From Paramicrosporidium saccamoebae (lineage: Eukaryota; Rozellomycota), in the NCBI GenBank assembly GCA_002794465.1, contig MTSL01000113.1, positions 1 to 33,909 on the forward strand: a stretch of DNA of 33,909 nucleotides, given 5' to 3'. Under the pieces are notes generated by a model. It ran no database searches. It saw nothing but the letters and a program-made list of their open reading frames with translations, and was not told where the DNA came from. Positions 19,634 through 28,078 of this stretch are shown one piece after another. The translations under genes and the position numbers were made by a program. Position 1 is the stretch's first letter, and every line of letters begins with the position of its first letter.

Positions 19634-19927
19634 CTCGCTCTAGATGCTGCTGCTAATGAAACAAAAAAATTATACTATTCTAAAGCACTGGTAGGGGGTT
19701 GGTTGTATGTTTTAGAGTCGTAATGTTTGGACCTGGGTGGTTAAACGATCCTGTTAGTGTCCACTTGTGATTGGTAACCCTGATAGCTATTCCATGCTCC
19801 AGTATACTAGGGGTAGCAGTCTAGAATGATGTCTTTTATAAAGGAATACTCTCGTCCACCAATCGATCCTTGACATGTCTACGGGCTAGGAACTCTAAAG
19901 GGCTTTTACTTGAACCTCACAATATAT
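19634..19927 (+). promoter_or_regulatory. 3' end of Doa10 and candidate ancestral promoter of the reductase gene
   Basis: No gene is seen. TATAAA at 19837-19842 is followed 22 nt later by CCAAT (19859-19863), inside CGTCCACCAATC, the reverse complement of the ABC transporter element. The spacing matches the TATA/CCAAT pairs before the ABC and Gcn2 genes. The LTR at 19928 separates this pair from the reductase ATG at 20190. Confidence 0.45.
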
Positions 19928-20138
19928 TGTTGCGTAGTGGGGATAGAACCACGGGCCCTGCCAGGCGGGAAGAGAGGAGATGGGACGAGAAGAGAATTTA
20001 TTCAGTCAACCCAACGACCCATTTATAGTCTCCCAAGTGGCATGGCAATAGTCTTCAAATACCCAGCAACTAGGTCTTCTCCAAACTAGGGGACTATCCT
20101 CAAAACCCAACTAATCAACCCTCTATCTCTACGTCACA
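19928..20138 (+). mobile_element. Solo LTR, copy 1 (TG...CA, 211 bp)
   Basis: It starts TGTTGCGTAGTGGGG and ends CTACGTCACA. It shares with copy 2 (27649-27860) the blocks TTTATAGTCTCCCAAGTGGC and CAACTAGGTCTTCTCC and the AAATACCCAG motif. Flanking 4-bp sequences are ATAT and ATAG, so the target-site duplication is imperfect or decayed. No retrotransposon coding sequence adjoins it. Confidence 0.75.
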
Positions 20139-20189
20139 ATAGCATAACTTGGCCAGGGATCATAATCCACTACCCAACACCGCAGGTCC

Positions 20190-20786
20190 ATGAATGGGGC
20201 CTTGACAAAGACATTGGCCACAAGAAAGCTTTCACTATTTATTCTCACTAGTCTTGACGGAAAAGTTGCGCGAAGTAATGGTGAGATTGACTGGATTTGG
20301 ACAGACCCAGTGGAGGGACCCAACAGCGACTGCAACTATGGCAAATTCATGTCCAGTGTTAAATATGTTGTCACGGGACGCAAAACGTTTGACATTTCGG
20401 CATCGTTTGAAAAGCTTCCATTTGCAGGGAAGCAAAAGTATGTCTTTACGCGGACGGCAGGCTCATCTCGCCCAAACGACGAGACGACCTATATCAGCGA
20501 CGATCCGGCACAGTTTGTTCGCGAGCTCAAAACAAGGGCACCTCTTGATAATGTGGAAGATGAGAAAATTTGGCTTCTGGGAGGAGCAGAAATATTCAAG
20601 CAACTGCATGATGCGGACTTGGTGGACGAAATCATTCTTACCATCCAGCCCATTATAATTGGCGCCGGGATAAACCTGTTTGACGGAATCACTCTAGAGA
20701 CCAAATGGAATCTCGTCTCTTGCGAGAGCTGGAAAGAGGGACTAGTTCAAATGACATATTCCCGTAGCCCAACTCCCACTGTATAA
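20190..20786 (+). CDS. RibD C-terminal / dihydrofolate reductase-like NADPH-dependent reductase
   Basis: A 198-residue single-domain protein of the RibD_C/DHFR-like fold, as in small bacterial YyaP/YwjB-type proteins. Seen in order: strand plus SLDGKVARSNGEIDW (about 21-35), the nucleotide-site stretch VVTGRKTFD (about 58-66), WLLGGAEIFKQL (about 127-138) and IQPIIIGAGINLFDG (about 152-166), the usual conserved Gly-Gly and Gly-x-Gly-x-x-Leu-Phe of the family. No deaminase domain is fused, so a role in riboflavin synthesis is not shown; the substrate is unknown. The ATG lies 51 nt after a solo LTR. The stop codon overlaps AATAAA (20785-20790). Small stand-alone members are common in bacteria, so transfer is possible but unproven. 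Confidence 0.85.
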   Translation: MNGALTKTLATRKLSLFILTSLDGKVARSNGEIDWIWTDPVEGPNSDCNYGKFMSSVKYVVTGRKTFDISASFEKLPFAGKQKYVFTRTAGSSRPNDETTYISDDPAQFVRELKTRAPLDNVEDEKIWLLGGAEIFKQLHDADLVDEIILTIQPIIIGAGINLFDGITLETKWNLVSCESWKEGLVQMTYSRSPTPTV

Positions 20787-20790
20787 TAAA
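20785..20790 (+). terminator. AATAAA overlapping the reductase stop codon
   Basis: The TAA stop at 20784-20786 shares two bases with AATAAA. The next ATG is 109 nt downstream; that spacer shows no obvious TATA or CCAAT box. Confidence 0.6.
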
Positions 20791-20895
20791 ACACCGAAAC
20801 CTCTTCCATAATGAGCATAGCGACAGGGGATTCCGACTGTCAAATTTGTTCAGTCACCTGCGACAGGATTGTTTAGTGACCACTTTTAGATTTGG

Positions 20896-23364
20896 ATGGA
20901 CCTCGCAAACAGAGTCGATCGAGCTAGACAGTGGGAATCTGTCATTGCAAGTGTCGAGTCGACACCTCTAGAGCCCGGCAATTGGTGGTTCCTGATTAGT
21001 GCTGGTTGGTTGCGTAGCTGGCAATCCTACTGCCAAGACTTGACTGGTGCGGCTCCACCTCCTGGGGGAATCACGACAGACAACCTCATCCATCCGCTGT
21101 CAAGCAAACTGGGATTTGCCCAGACTCGGGATGGTCTGGTTGTGGACGAGGACTATGTTGTTGTGCCAGAGGAAGCTTGGAATCTATTGACATCTTGGTA
21201 TGGGTTATCAGAGGGATCACTTGCAATTTCTCGTCCTGTTGCTGTCAATGGCGAAAGTGCCTTTATTGATGTAAATCTCCCAAGTGTCAAATTTCGCATC
21301 GGAAATGGCACAATGAGAAGGCTTTGTTTTCCCCGAGGCTACACGGTCGGTCAGCTGAAACGGATATTTATTACTAAGGAAGAAGCGGAAAAGAGGGAGG
21401 AAAGGCTGATGTTTGGTGAGGAAAATAATGAAATTTGTGTCACGTCGTTTACTGGAGAGGAGGACATTTCTGTCACGTCTTTTACTGGAGATGAGGACAT
21501 TTCGGGTGCGCCGTTTAATAGCAAGGACAAAATCGAACAGAGCCCCTTATTTACCGTCTATTACAATGAGGGACGCAAATCTCTTGACAATGATGCAGTG
21601 CTAGTTAGTGATACTCATTTGCTCAACTCGGATGCCTATCTCGTTGTTGATGCGGCGCCGGAAATGTTGCAGTGTGATGCAGAAGACGTGAAGCAATCAT
21701 TGATAAAATTAAATGACACATCTGGTCTTTCTGGACTACGAAATTTGGGAAATACATGTTTCATGAATTCCGCGCTTCAATGTCTGTCTAATTGCGAGCC
21801 TCTGACAAGTTTTTTTTTGCATGGTCATCACGTGTCGCAGATCAACCGATCAAATCCAATAGGCACCGGCGGGGCACTGGCTGAAGCCTATGGAGCATTG
21901 GTGAAGGACATTTGGCAGGGTAATGGATGCTGTGGCAATGTGGCTGATCCGAGCCGATTCAAGCACATTCTTGGTCGTTTTGAACATCGCTTTATGGGCT
22001 ACCATCAACAAGACTCGCAGGAACTATTGTCTGCACTTCTTGACAGACTTCACGAGGATGTTAATAGAATTGTCCACAAGCCCTACATTGAGCTACAAGA
22101 CTCTGACGGTAGACCAGACTGTGAGATTGCCAAAGAGTCTTGGACAAACCACAAACTCAGAAATGACTCTGTAGTTGTGGACAATTTCCATGGACAATTC
22201 CGATCAAGTGTAGTGTGTCCAAACTGTGGCTATAATTCTGTCACTTTTGACCCATTTTTATTTGTCAGCCTCCCACTTCCAAATGCAAGCCTCTCCACAC
22301 TCGAGGTTACCTTTGTACGCCATGACCATGCCATCCAGATGCGTATTCCGGTAGACCGAGTTCACGCAAAAATTGACAATCTCCTCGACTCTATTGGGGA
22401 GGCTACGGGGATTTCCGTGTCCCAATTGGTACCGGTGGAAATTTATGATCATAGTCCTTACAAAGTCTACCGGAAGGACTATCCGTTGAGTAGAATCAAT
22501 CAGCCTTCAGACGACATTAAAGTGTATGTTGCCGAATCGGATTTTCCAGTTTGGATTACATTTAAACTGGAGGCTGGCGGTGGATATACACTGCCAGTAG
22601 CATTCCCCCTGCTACTCTCCATGGAGAAAGATGAGGAAATTGTTCCAGCGATTCGCTCACTAGTCGCTGGTATTATCAAGACGGCTCTGCCTAACATTGA
22701 TCTTTCTACTATTGACTGGGACAAGCTTGCTCGCATAGATGAGGATCGGAGCCTGGGCATTGACTGCCTGTATTCTGGATACATCGTCGTGTTCTCCCGC
22801 ACTTACTGCAGGGACGAGCTTGGAGTTGACCTCGGCACTGTATTTGAGAATCTTGAGCCAGAGGTTGGTCCTCCAGTAAGCCAACCAAAAGCCGTGTCCT
22901 TGCAGGACTGTCTTGACCTTTTTACCATGGAAGAGCGTCTATCTGCAGACGAGTTGTGGTATTGCAAGCGATGCAAGGACCATCAGCAGGCTTCGAAAAA
23001 GATGGATCTCTGGCGTCTTCCCAATGTGCTCGTCATTCATCTAAAGCGTTTTTCTTACAGCAGGCTATGGGGAGAAAAGGTTTCGACGCGTGTGGACTAT
23101 CCCATAAACGGGCTCGATTTGAGATCCAACCTCCCTTCAGGCGAGCACCCCGTGTACGATCTGTTTGCAGTTTCCAATCACCACGGAGGGCTTGGAGGAG
23201 GCCATTACACGGCCTTGGCCAAAAACTTTGTCAACGGACAATGGTTCAACTTTGACGATTCATACGTGAGCAAAGTTGACGCCTCCACCCTGCAGAGCAA
23301 GGACACTCAGCGCTCCGCCTACTTGCTCTTTTATATTCGACGAGACGACACGAATAATAGATAG
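20896..23364 (+). CDS. Ubiquitin-specific protease with DUSP domain (USP4/15, Ubp12 type)
   Basis: An 822-residue cysteine protease that removes ubiquitin from proteins. The N-terminal DUSP domain (about 8-110) has NWWFLISAGWLRSWQSY and LVVDEDYVVVPEEAWNLL. A UBL-like segment (about 123-225) follows, interrupted by a tandem duplication of VTSFTGEEDIS (182-203). The catalytic core starts at GLRNLGNTCFMNSALQCLSN with Cys288 and ends with the catalytic His770 in GGGHYTALAKN. A zinc-binding pair of CxxC motifs is present (CPNC near residue 439; CKRC near 694), and VLVIHLKRFSY is conserved. A UBL-like insert may separate the two halves of the core (about 470-620), as in USP4/USP15. The gene is intronless and convergent with cytochrome c1. 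Confidence 0.95.
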   Translation: MDLANRVDRARQWESVIASVESTPLEPGNWWFLISAGWLRSWQSYCQDLTGAAPPPGGITTDNLIHPLSSKLGFAQTRDGLVVDEDYVVVPEEAWNLLTSWYGLSEGSLAISRPVAVNGESAFIDVNLPSVKFRIGNGTMRRLCFPRGYTVGQLKRIFITKEEAEKREERLMFGEENNEICVTSFTGEEDISVTSFTGDEDISGAPFNSKDKIEQSPLFTVYYNEGRKSLDNDAVLVSDTHLLNSDAYLVVDAAPEMLQCDAEDVKQSLIKLNDTSGLSGLRNLGNTCFMNSALQCLSNCEPLTSFFLHGHHVSQINRSNPIGTGGALAEAYGALVKDIWQGNGCCGNVADPSRFKHILGRFEHRFMGYHQQDSQELLSALLDRLHEDVNRIVHKPYIELQDSDGRPDCEIAKESWTNHKLRNDSVVVDNFHGQFRSSVVCPNCGYNSVTFDPFLFVSLPLPNASLSTLEVTFVRHDHAIQMRIPVDRVHAKIDNLLDSIGEATGISVSQLVPVEIYDHSPYKVYRKDYPLSRINQPSDDIKVYVAESDFPVWITFKLEAGGGYTLPVAFPLLLSMEKDEEIVPAIRSLVAGIIKTALPNIDLSTIDWDKLARIDEDRSLGIDCLYSGYIVVFSRTYCRDELGVDLGTVFENLEPEVGPPVSQPKAVSLQDCLDLFTMEERLSADELWYCKRCKDHQQASKKMDLWRLPNVLVIHLKRFSYSRLWGEKVSTRVDYPINGLDLRSNLPSGEHPVYDLFAVSNHHGGLGGGHYTALAKNFVNGQWFNFDDSYVSKVDASTLQSKDTQRSAYLLFYIRRDDTNNR

Positions 23365-23570
23365 ATGATTTGTAAATTGCCAATGTGGGTGCTGGCGTTT
23401 AATTGGGGGAATGACTGATCGGTCAAATAGAAAAGAGGAGATAAACAGATTTGATTTGATTTGCTTTATATTAATCTGTTGTACCCCCATACCCACGACA
23501 GTGCTTTTATAATCAAATTGCTAGACCATTTGGTGCGGATGATAATAAATAGACGCTTTATTCTCGGGTA
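23365..23570. terminator. Convergent 3' region with opposed poly(A) signals
   Basis: AATAAA on the plus strand at 23544-23549 and AATAAA on the minus strand (23557-23562) lie 7 nt apart. The minus signal follows the cytochrome c1 stop by 8 nt. If both are used, the two transcripts overlap only slightly. Confidence 0.5.
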
Positions 23571-24423
23571 CTATTTGGGACGACGGTAGACAAATTGTGA
23601 AGTCTTTAGCAAGCTCCACTTATAACGCTTCCAATACCAAGACAAGCCAACGAGCGAGGCGGTCAGCAGTAGCCCTTTTAAACCTAGCAGCTTCCGTTCC
23701 TCCATCTCGGGCTCTGCTGCCCAGCTGAGAAAGGTTGTGACATCCTTTGCCATTTGAGAGGTGGTTGCAGGAGTACCATCGTCATACTCTACGATGCCAT
23801 CATAAAGATTCCTGGCCATGGCAATTGCTCCTCCTGGGAAGTACTTGTTGTAGTGCAAATTTCCTCGCATCTCTATACCCTCAGGAGGATCACAGTAGCC
23901 GGTGATTAGTGAAAAGACATAGTTTTGTCCGTCAGGGCGGGCCTTTGTCATGAGTGTCAGGTCTGGGGGCAAGGCGCCGGCATTTGCTGCTCTCGCGGCT
24001 TCCTCGTTTGGGTATGGATTTGGAAACCTGTCAGTGAGCTTTCCAGGTCGAGTGAACATGGCGCCAGTGTCATCTGGGCCGTCTTCAACCTCTATTTCAG
24101 CGGCCTCTGCCTTGGCTTCCGCCAGAGTGTGCGAAACTCCGACGAGGTTTCGATACGCCAATTTGAGAGAGTGGCAGGCGGCACATACTTCTTTGTAAAC
24201 CTGATACCCGCGACGGATGCTAACAGTGAGAATAGGCTGCAATGTGGGCCTACCTGGCATGGTCGTATGAGGACATTAGTCCCGAATGCGACCAAGGATA
24301 CTTTGGAGGCTCCACATTCTCCTCTGCCAGCACACGAGTTGGGAAGCGACAGAGGAAATCAAAACTCGTGAATCCGGCTACAGCGCCAGAAGCAATGCCG
24401 ACCAAATGAGCAACTTGACGCAT
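23571..24423 (-). CDS. CYT1: Cytochrome c1, heme protein of complex III, two exons
   Basis: It carries electrons from the Rieske protein to cytochrome c in the bc1 complex. The CDS is complement(23571-24219, 24254-24423), 272 residues. The first exon adds a targeting sequence and the mature N-terminus [16 protein letters not shown], which joins [18 protein letters not shown] across a 34-nt intron. The heme-binding motif is CAACH. Other family marks are [28 protein letters not shown] and the axial Met region [21 protein letters not shown]-terminal transmembrane helix anchors it in the inner membrane, followed by a basic tail in the matrix. An open frame starting at 24260 begins with an ATG inside the first exon but reads through the intron and lacks the conserved N-terminus. 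The ATG lies 8 nt from a CCAAT box. Confidence 0.95.
24220..24253 (-). other. Cytochrome c1 intron, 34 nt
   Basis: Begins GTAGGC and ends CTGTTAG on the minus strand. It splits the Ser codon of the conserved SYDHASIRRGY stretch. Size and GTA...TAG ends match the Gcn2 introns. Confidence 0.92.
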
Positions 24424-24498
24424 TGTCCGACCAATAGGAGTGCAATGGTGGTGGGTGTTATGGAGTGGTAGATTGGGCTGAATTTTGCTCTTGAAGAG
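24424..24498. promoter_or_regulatory. Divergent promoter, cytochrome c1 / small plus-strand gene
   Basis: CCAAT at 24431-24435 lies 8 nt before the cytochrome c1 ATG (on the minus strand CTATTGGTCGGAC). It may serve both directions. An 8-codon frame from ATG 24445 is the only other reading seen. Confidence 0.45.
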
Positions 24499-24801
24499 AT
24501 GGTGGGATGGATCCTTTAGTCAAGTCTGTGGCATTGGTAGTACTCGAAAAATTGGTTGGTATTATCCAATTATTACGCTGGATTCGGGGTGACCGATGGC
24601 AAGTGTTACGTGGTGATACGACCCACATACAGGAACTTGCCTGTGGTCCCCTTGTTACCATTGAGATGGCCAACGAGACAGCTACGATGGGGATACATTG
24701 CCGCTCCAGATTGGCTCATTAGGAAAGACCGATGGGCATTTCCATTGAAAAAGTTTATTGAACAGAGATTGCTGAATCAAAGAGATATAGAATTATTGTA
24801 A
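24499..24801 (+). CDS. Small spliced hypothetical protein, exon model uncertain
   Basis: I do not recognise this protein. The last exon is clearest: a frame ending at TAA 24801 encodes about 55-85 residues including LRWGYIAAPDWLIRKDRW and a charged C-terminus. It has no ATG of its own, because a stop lies at 24538-24540. Three joins give an open product. (a) ATG 24499, intron 24502-24540 (39 nt, in frame). (b) ATG 24507, intron 24519-24540 (22 nt). (c) ATG 24507 with a hydrophobic helix of about 32 residues, intron 24605-24632 (28 nt, GTTACG...ACAG), giving 88 residues. Model (c) fits the usual intron size best. It could be a small mitochondrial protein, given its size, the neighbour and the amphipathic start, but that is a guess. 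A 30-nt GTAATG...AAAG stretch at 24798-24827 could also extend the C-terminus. Confidence 0.45.
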
Positions 24802-25371
24802 TGGGTGTTCCGCAATGGACCCAAAAGACTCTCAGACTCGAACGTCCTGGCTACGGAAATTGGGATTTACCAAAGAATCTCAAGTATGTTAATACTGTAA
24901 CAGCACAAAATAAAGGGGCCATTTGAATTACTGCAATTGGAAATGTGCGGAGGTAATGGGGAAGGCGTGTAAAGGGATTGCTTAATAAAATTCGAGTCTG
25001 ATCTAAAGTTAGAGATGGAATTTTGATCAAAGTCGAGGGCTCTTTATGTATTTACCGTAGGCGCTGAAAAATCGTTAGGGTCAGCTCTTCAACTGCGCCC
25101 GCCAGCTATCAGCACATTTGGTAGGCTTTGTATTTGCTGTCGTTTTTCCCAACCCGCCGATCACAGTGTAGCGTCATCTGTTTACTTGGACGTAAGTGGT
25201 TAAAAGGCTGTGTCTTTTAACTTGTATTTAACAGTGTGGGGTTCAAGTAAAGACCTTGTTGAAGAGCAAACTTATTTTTATAAAAGTATGCGGCATATAG
25301 GCAGCCATCCTCAACGTGACAGAAATGGCTTGTGGGATCACTATCTGGGTCGGACTCATCAATGATAAGTG
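24802..25371. other. Intergenic region, no confident gene
   Basis: A 41-codon frame (24801-24926) starts on the preceding stop as TAATG, and an ATG at 24815 could join across GTATGT...AACAG (24888-24907, 20 nt) to give about 45 residues. Neither has recognisable similarity. AATAAA near 24908-24913 could end the small upstream gene. The stretch 25190-25265 contains GGGTTCAAGT, resembling a tRNA T-loop, but no cloverleaf can be built. Otherwise nothing is seen. Confidence 0.4.
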
Positions 25372-25544
25372 TGTGACGCAGAGGCAGAGGGTTGATTAGC
25401 TGGGTATTTTTGTGCTATAGTGGATCGCTTTGCTGGGTATTTGAGGACAATGAGACGTGTATCCATACTATTATAGGATTAGCAGTGAACAAACCCCTCT
25501 TTCTCGCCTGACAGTCCATACTATTTATCCCCCACTACGCGACA
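25372..25544 (-). mobile_element. Solo LTR, copy 3 (173 bp, minus orientation)
   Basis: On the minus strand it starts TGTCGCGTAGTGGGGG and ends CTGCGTCACA, like the other two copies, and carries CTCAAATACCCAGC. It is flanked by a perfect AGTG duplication (25368-25371 and 25545-25548; also readable as 5-bp AGTGT). It is shorter than the others through loss of the central TTTATAGTCTCCC block. Confidence 0.85.
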
Positions 25545-25659
25545 AGTGTATGATGCTTAACAGGCCCTTTATTCGAGTCTTTGGTCCATAGTTATGCTAT
25601 CTCACAACTGGGGATCACTTTAGAAACAGTAAATTACTAAAAGTGGCACAGCCACACCA

Positions 25660-27630
25660 ATGGTGTATTATACGGCAATTCCGTTACTATTACTCTTATT
25701 TCGAGGAACTCACTCCGCTGTGGCTAGTTCTAGTAGCGACAGCGATGACTTTGCCCTCCCTGCATCGGTTGAAGCTAATGTCCCCATAAATTTCGACACC
25801 TTGATTAAAGCTGGGGGAGACTTGGACTTTACCACACTCGAATCCCAACTTCAGGGTGGTGACCCAGAATCCATCTCTAAGCAGTGTCAGTCAATATCTA
25901 TCATAGTGGCCAAATTCTGTATGCTCAAAAATACCGAAAATGTCGTACAGCAGGCACTCGATGCGGGCTGCTACAAGGCTCTGCAGTGTTTTATGTGCCA
26001 GGCAATTTGGAAGAATCAAGAGCGAGAACATTGGGTTTGGGCCAAGATTTATGGCACTCCCGCTTTTGATCAAGAATCTTGGAATCGGCGAAAATTCCAA
26101 TGGGAAAAATTCTGGAAGATGATAATCAAGGCCGATAATAGAAAGTTCTACTTGCTTACGAGCAGTGCGCCATGTTTAAAGGTCTTTTCTGATGAAGATT
26201 TATACAAAGCTATTATCGAATTTGATGCGGTCAACATCCTCTCCTCTCTCGGTGCAGAGGCGGTGAGAAAGTTGGCAGGAAAGGTAGATTTGATAATCGA
26301 ATACATGCCGCCTAGAGTAATTGCCTGGATCATCGGCAGCGTTCACGAAATTAAAGCTAATACCAGACATCTCATCCCTCAAATGGTCAAGTCTTCCAAA
26401 GCACTCCAGTATCTCCTCCATGTTGGCTACGACCAGATTCCAAGGCCCTGCCTGTATATTAAGAATGATCTGCCGGCTGTCTACAGCAATTATGCATATT
26501 GGCTTGCCAAGCGAAATTGTCTGTCCTTACTGCAGGAAATGCTCAAGGAAAATCCCAATTTTAATCGCAACTATGCTTGGTTTCGAAAGTCCGCCATCAA
26601 GGGAGGCAGTCTCGACGTTCTAGAGTGGCTGTACAAGATGAAGAAAATCAAGCTTGTACCCGCAGAATTGGTGTGTCTTGTTGTCAAAAAGGGAGATTTA
26701 AAGACCATCAAATGGATAATCGAAAAGTTTGGACATTGTATTAATTGGGATCACGTGTTACGGCAGTCTTATTCATCTTGTCGTTCGCGTAAAACTATCA
26801 GATATATACAGAAAAACACTAGTGCCATTTTGCCCGACCATTATATCCCAAGTTTCCTCGCAGCAAAAGGTAATCTTCCCGAATTACAGGCTACAATTGC
26901 AAGCTCAAGGAGCACTTTCTCGTGGAAGAAGGTAGCCAATGCCGCAGCTGAAGCTGGCCATACCAATATTCTCGACTGGGTCTACCAAACATCATGTACT
27001 CTTCCGAGCTCAAAAGCCGTGGAACAAGCTTGTAAGATGGGTCATCATACTGTCCTCATTTGGATATTCAAGGTTGATTCCTCTCAGATAAACTTTGATG
27101 GCTCATATCGCAAAATTGGTGCAGCGTATTGCCTTCTCTACGCCGCCATGAACAACAATCAGGAAGATATGGAATGGATATTAGAGAACCTCTTTAAGAC
27201 TAACCTGCCAAGCATGGATAAAGTTTATCGAGAAACCAAAGTCGTCCCTGAAGAGGCACAATTAAGAGCTCTCAAATGGATCGCATTAAAGGGTGCCACA
27301 GAGATCCAACCAGAGATGATGACAAGGGCGGCCAGTTTGGGCCATTTACAAATTTTCCAATGGCTGTATAATCAAGGACAGCCCGTAACTATTAATGCTG
27401 TGGAAGTGGCTGCTATGGATTGCAACGTAAATATTTTGGCCACCATATACGAAATTGATCAATCTTTGGTGTGCACTGTAAGAGTGGCTAACCTGGCAGC
27501 GATGCGCCGTTTTTGTTTACAAAGATATACCGTCTTAGATTGGCTGTGGAGGGTGTGTAACGTCCTCCCTACAAAATGGGATTTCGATGAAAAATGCCTT
27601 GAAGAGTGGATAATAAGCAAGCGATTGTGA
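25660..27630 (+). CDS. Putatively secreted ankyrin-like helical-repeat protein
   Basis: A 656-residue protein. The first 19-22 residues (MVYYTAIPLLLLLFRGTHSA) look like a cleavable signal peptide, followed by a Ser/Asp-rich linker. The rest is helix-turn-helix repeats of degenerate ankyrin type with recurring Leu-x-Trp-(Leu/Val/Ile)-Tyr turns, for example near 319 (LEWLYKMKK), 437 (LDWVYQTS), 565 (FQWLYNQGQ) and 625 (LDWLWRVC), each preceded by an A-(A/C)-x-x-G-H/D turn. This style resembles the divergent ankyrin families expanded in amoebae and their giant viruses, but I claim no closer relation. There is no catalytic motif or membrane segment after the signal. Its CCAAT box overlaps the ATG (25657-25661). 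The gene lies between two inverted solo LTRs. An exported protein-binding role is inferred. Confidence 0.8.
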   Translation: MVYYTAIPLLLLLFRGTHSAVASSSSDSDDFALPASVEANVPINFDTLIKAGGDLDFTTLESQLQGGDPESISKQCQSISIIVAKFCMLKNTENVVQQALDAGCYKALQCFMCQAIWKNQEREHWVWAKIYGTPAFDQESWNRRKFQWEKFWKMIIKADNRKFYLLTSSAPCLKVFSDEDLYKAIIEFDAVNILSSLGAEAVRKLAGKVDLIIEYMPPRVIAWIIGSVHEIKANTRHLIPQMVKSSKALQYLLHVGYDQIPRPCLYIKNDLPAVYSNYAYWLAKRNCLSLLQEMLKENPNFNRNYAWFRKSAIKGGSLDVLEWLYKMKKIKLVPAELVCLVVKKGDLKTIKWIIEKFGHCINWDHVLRQSYSSCRSRKTIRYIQKNTSAILPDHYIPSFLAAKGNLPELQATIASSRSTFSWKKVANAAAEAGHTNILDWVYQTSCTLPSSKAVEQACKMGHHTVLIWIFKVDSSQINFDGSYRKIGAAYCLLYAAMNNNQEDMEWILENLFKTNLPSMDKVYRETKVVPEEAQLRALKWIALKGATEIQPEMMTRAASLGHLQIFQWLYNQGQPVTINAVEVAAMDCNVNILATIYEIDQSLVCTVRVANLAAMRRFCLQRYTVLDWLWRVCNVLPTKWDFDEKCLEEWIISKRL

Positions 27631-27648
27631 GAGCGGACTGAACAATGG

Positions 27649-27860
27649 TGTCGCGTAGTGGGGGTAAATAGTATGGACTGTCAGGCGAGAAGGGAACCCG
27701 TTCATTTTTAATCCAATAGCCCTTTTATAGTCTCCCAAGTGGCATAGTAATAGTCCTCAAATACCCAGTATAGTGATCCACTCAAATACCCAGCAACTAG
27801 GTCTTCTCCAAACTAGGGAACTATTTCTAAAAGACATACTAATCAGTCTTTTACGTCACA
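27649..27860 (+). mobile_element. Solo LTR, copy 2 (212 bp)
   Basis: It starts TGTCGCGTAGTGGGGG and ends TTACGTCACA. A perfect ATGG duplication flanks it (27645-27648 and 27861-27864; the match extends leftwards to ACAATGG if the element is taken as ending CAC or earlier). Two AAATACCCAG motifs lie inside. It begins 18 nt after the stop of the ankyrin-like gene, so it probably supplies that gene's 3' end. Confidence 0.88.
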
Positions 27861-28078
27861 ATGGGATCTGTATTAATATTATATTCTCAAGCTTGTTCAT
27901 GTCATTTGCAAGACTAAAAATAGACTGTCGGAATAGCGGTGAACGACCATGAATGGCAGCGAGCAGCAATTAGCGAGTTTTCTTCCCTCCTCACCTTTTT
28001 CCTTTTCGTCTCTACCCGCCTGATAAAGTCGGTGGAGTCCTTTCCACTACGTGGCAATCCCACCCTCGCCACGCACCA
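27861..28078. other. Intergenic region, no gene seen
   Basis: A plus frame reported from 27939 starts with GTG and runs into the antisense of the next gene; a 24-codon ATG frame (27950) also lies here. Neither is convincing. The minus-strand gene ends at 28079 without an obvious AATAAA close by. Confidence 0.4.

Noticed and set aside
24260-24260. ATG at 24260 as the cytochrome c1 start
   Set aside because: It reads through the 34-nt intron and loses the conserved YPWSHSG and SYDHAS segments found in the upstream exon.
25190-25265. tRNA-like stretch with GGGTTCAAGT and CTTTTAA
   Set aside because: Neither a T stem, an anticodon stem nor an acceptor stem pairs. A similar GGTTCAAGTAAA on the minus strand near 19907 also fails to fold as a tRNA.
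19928-27860. A full-length LTR retrotransposon bounded by copies 1 and 2
   Set aside because: Both have the same orientation, but the 7.5 kb between them holds normal host genes, has no gag or pol, and includes an inverted third copy.
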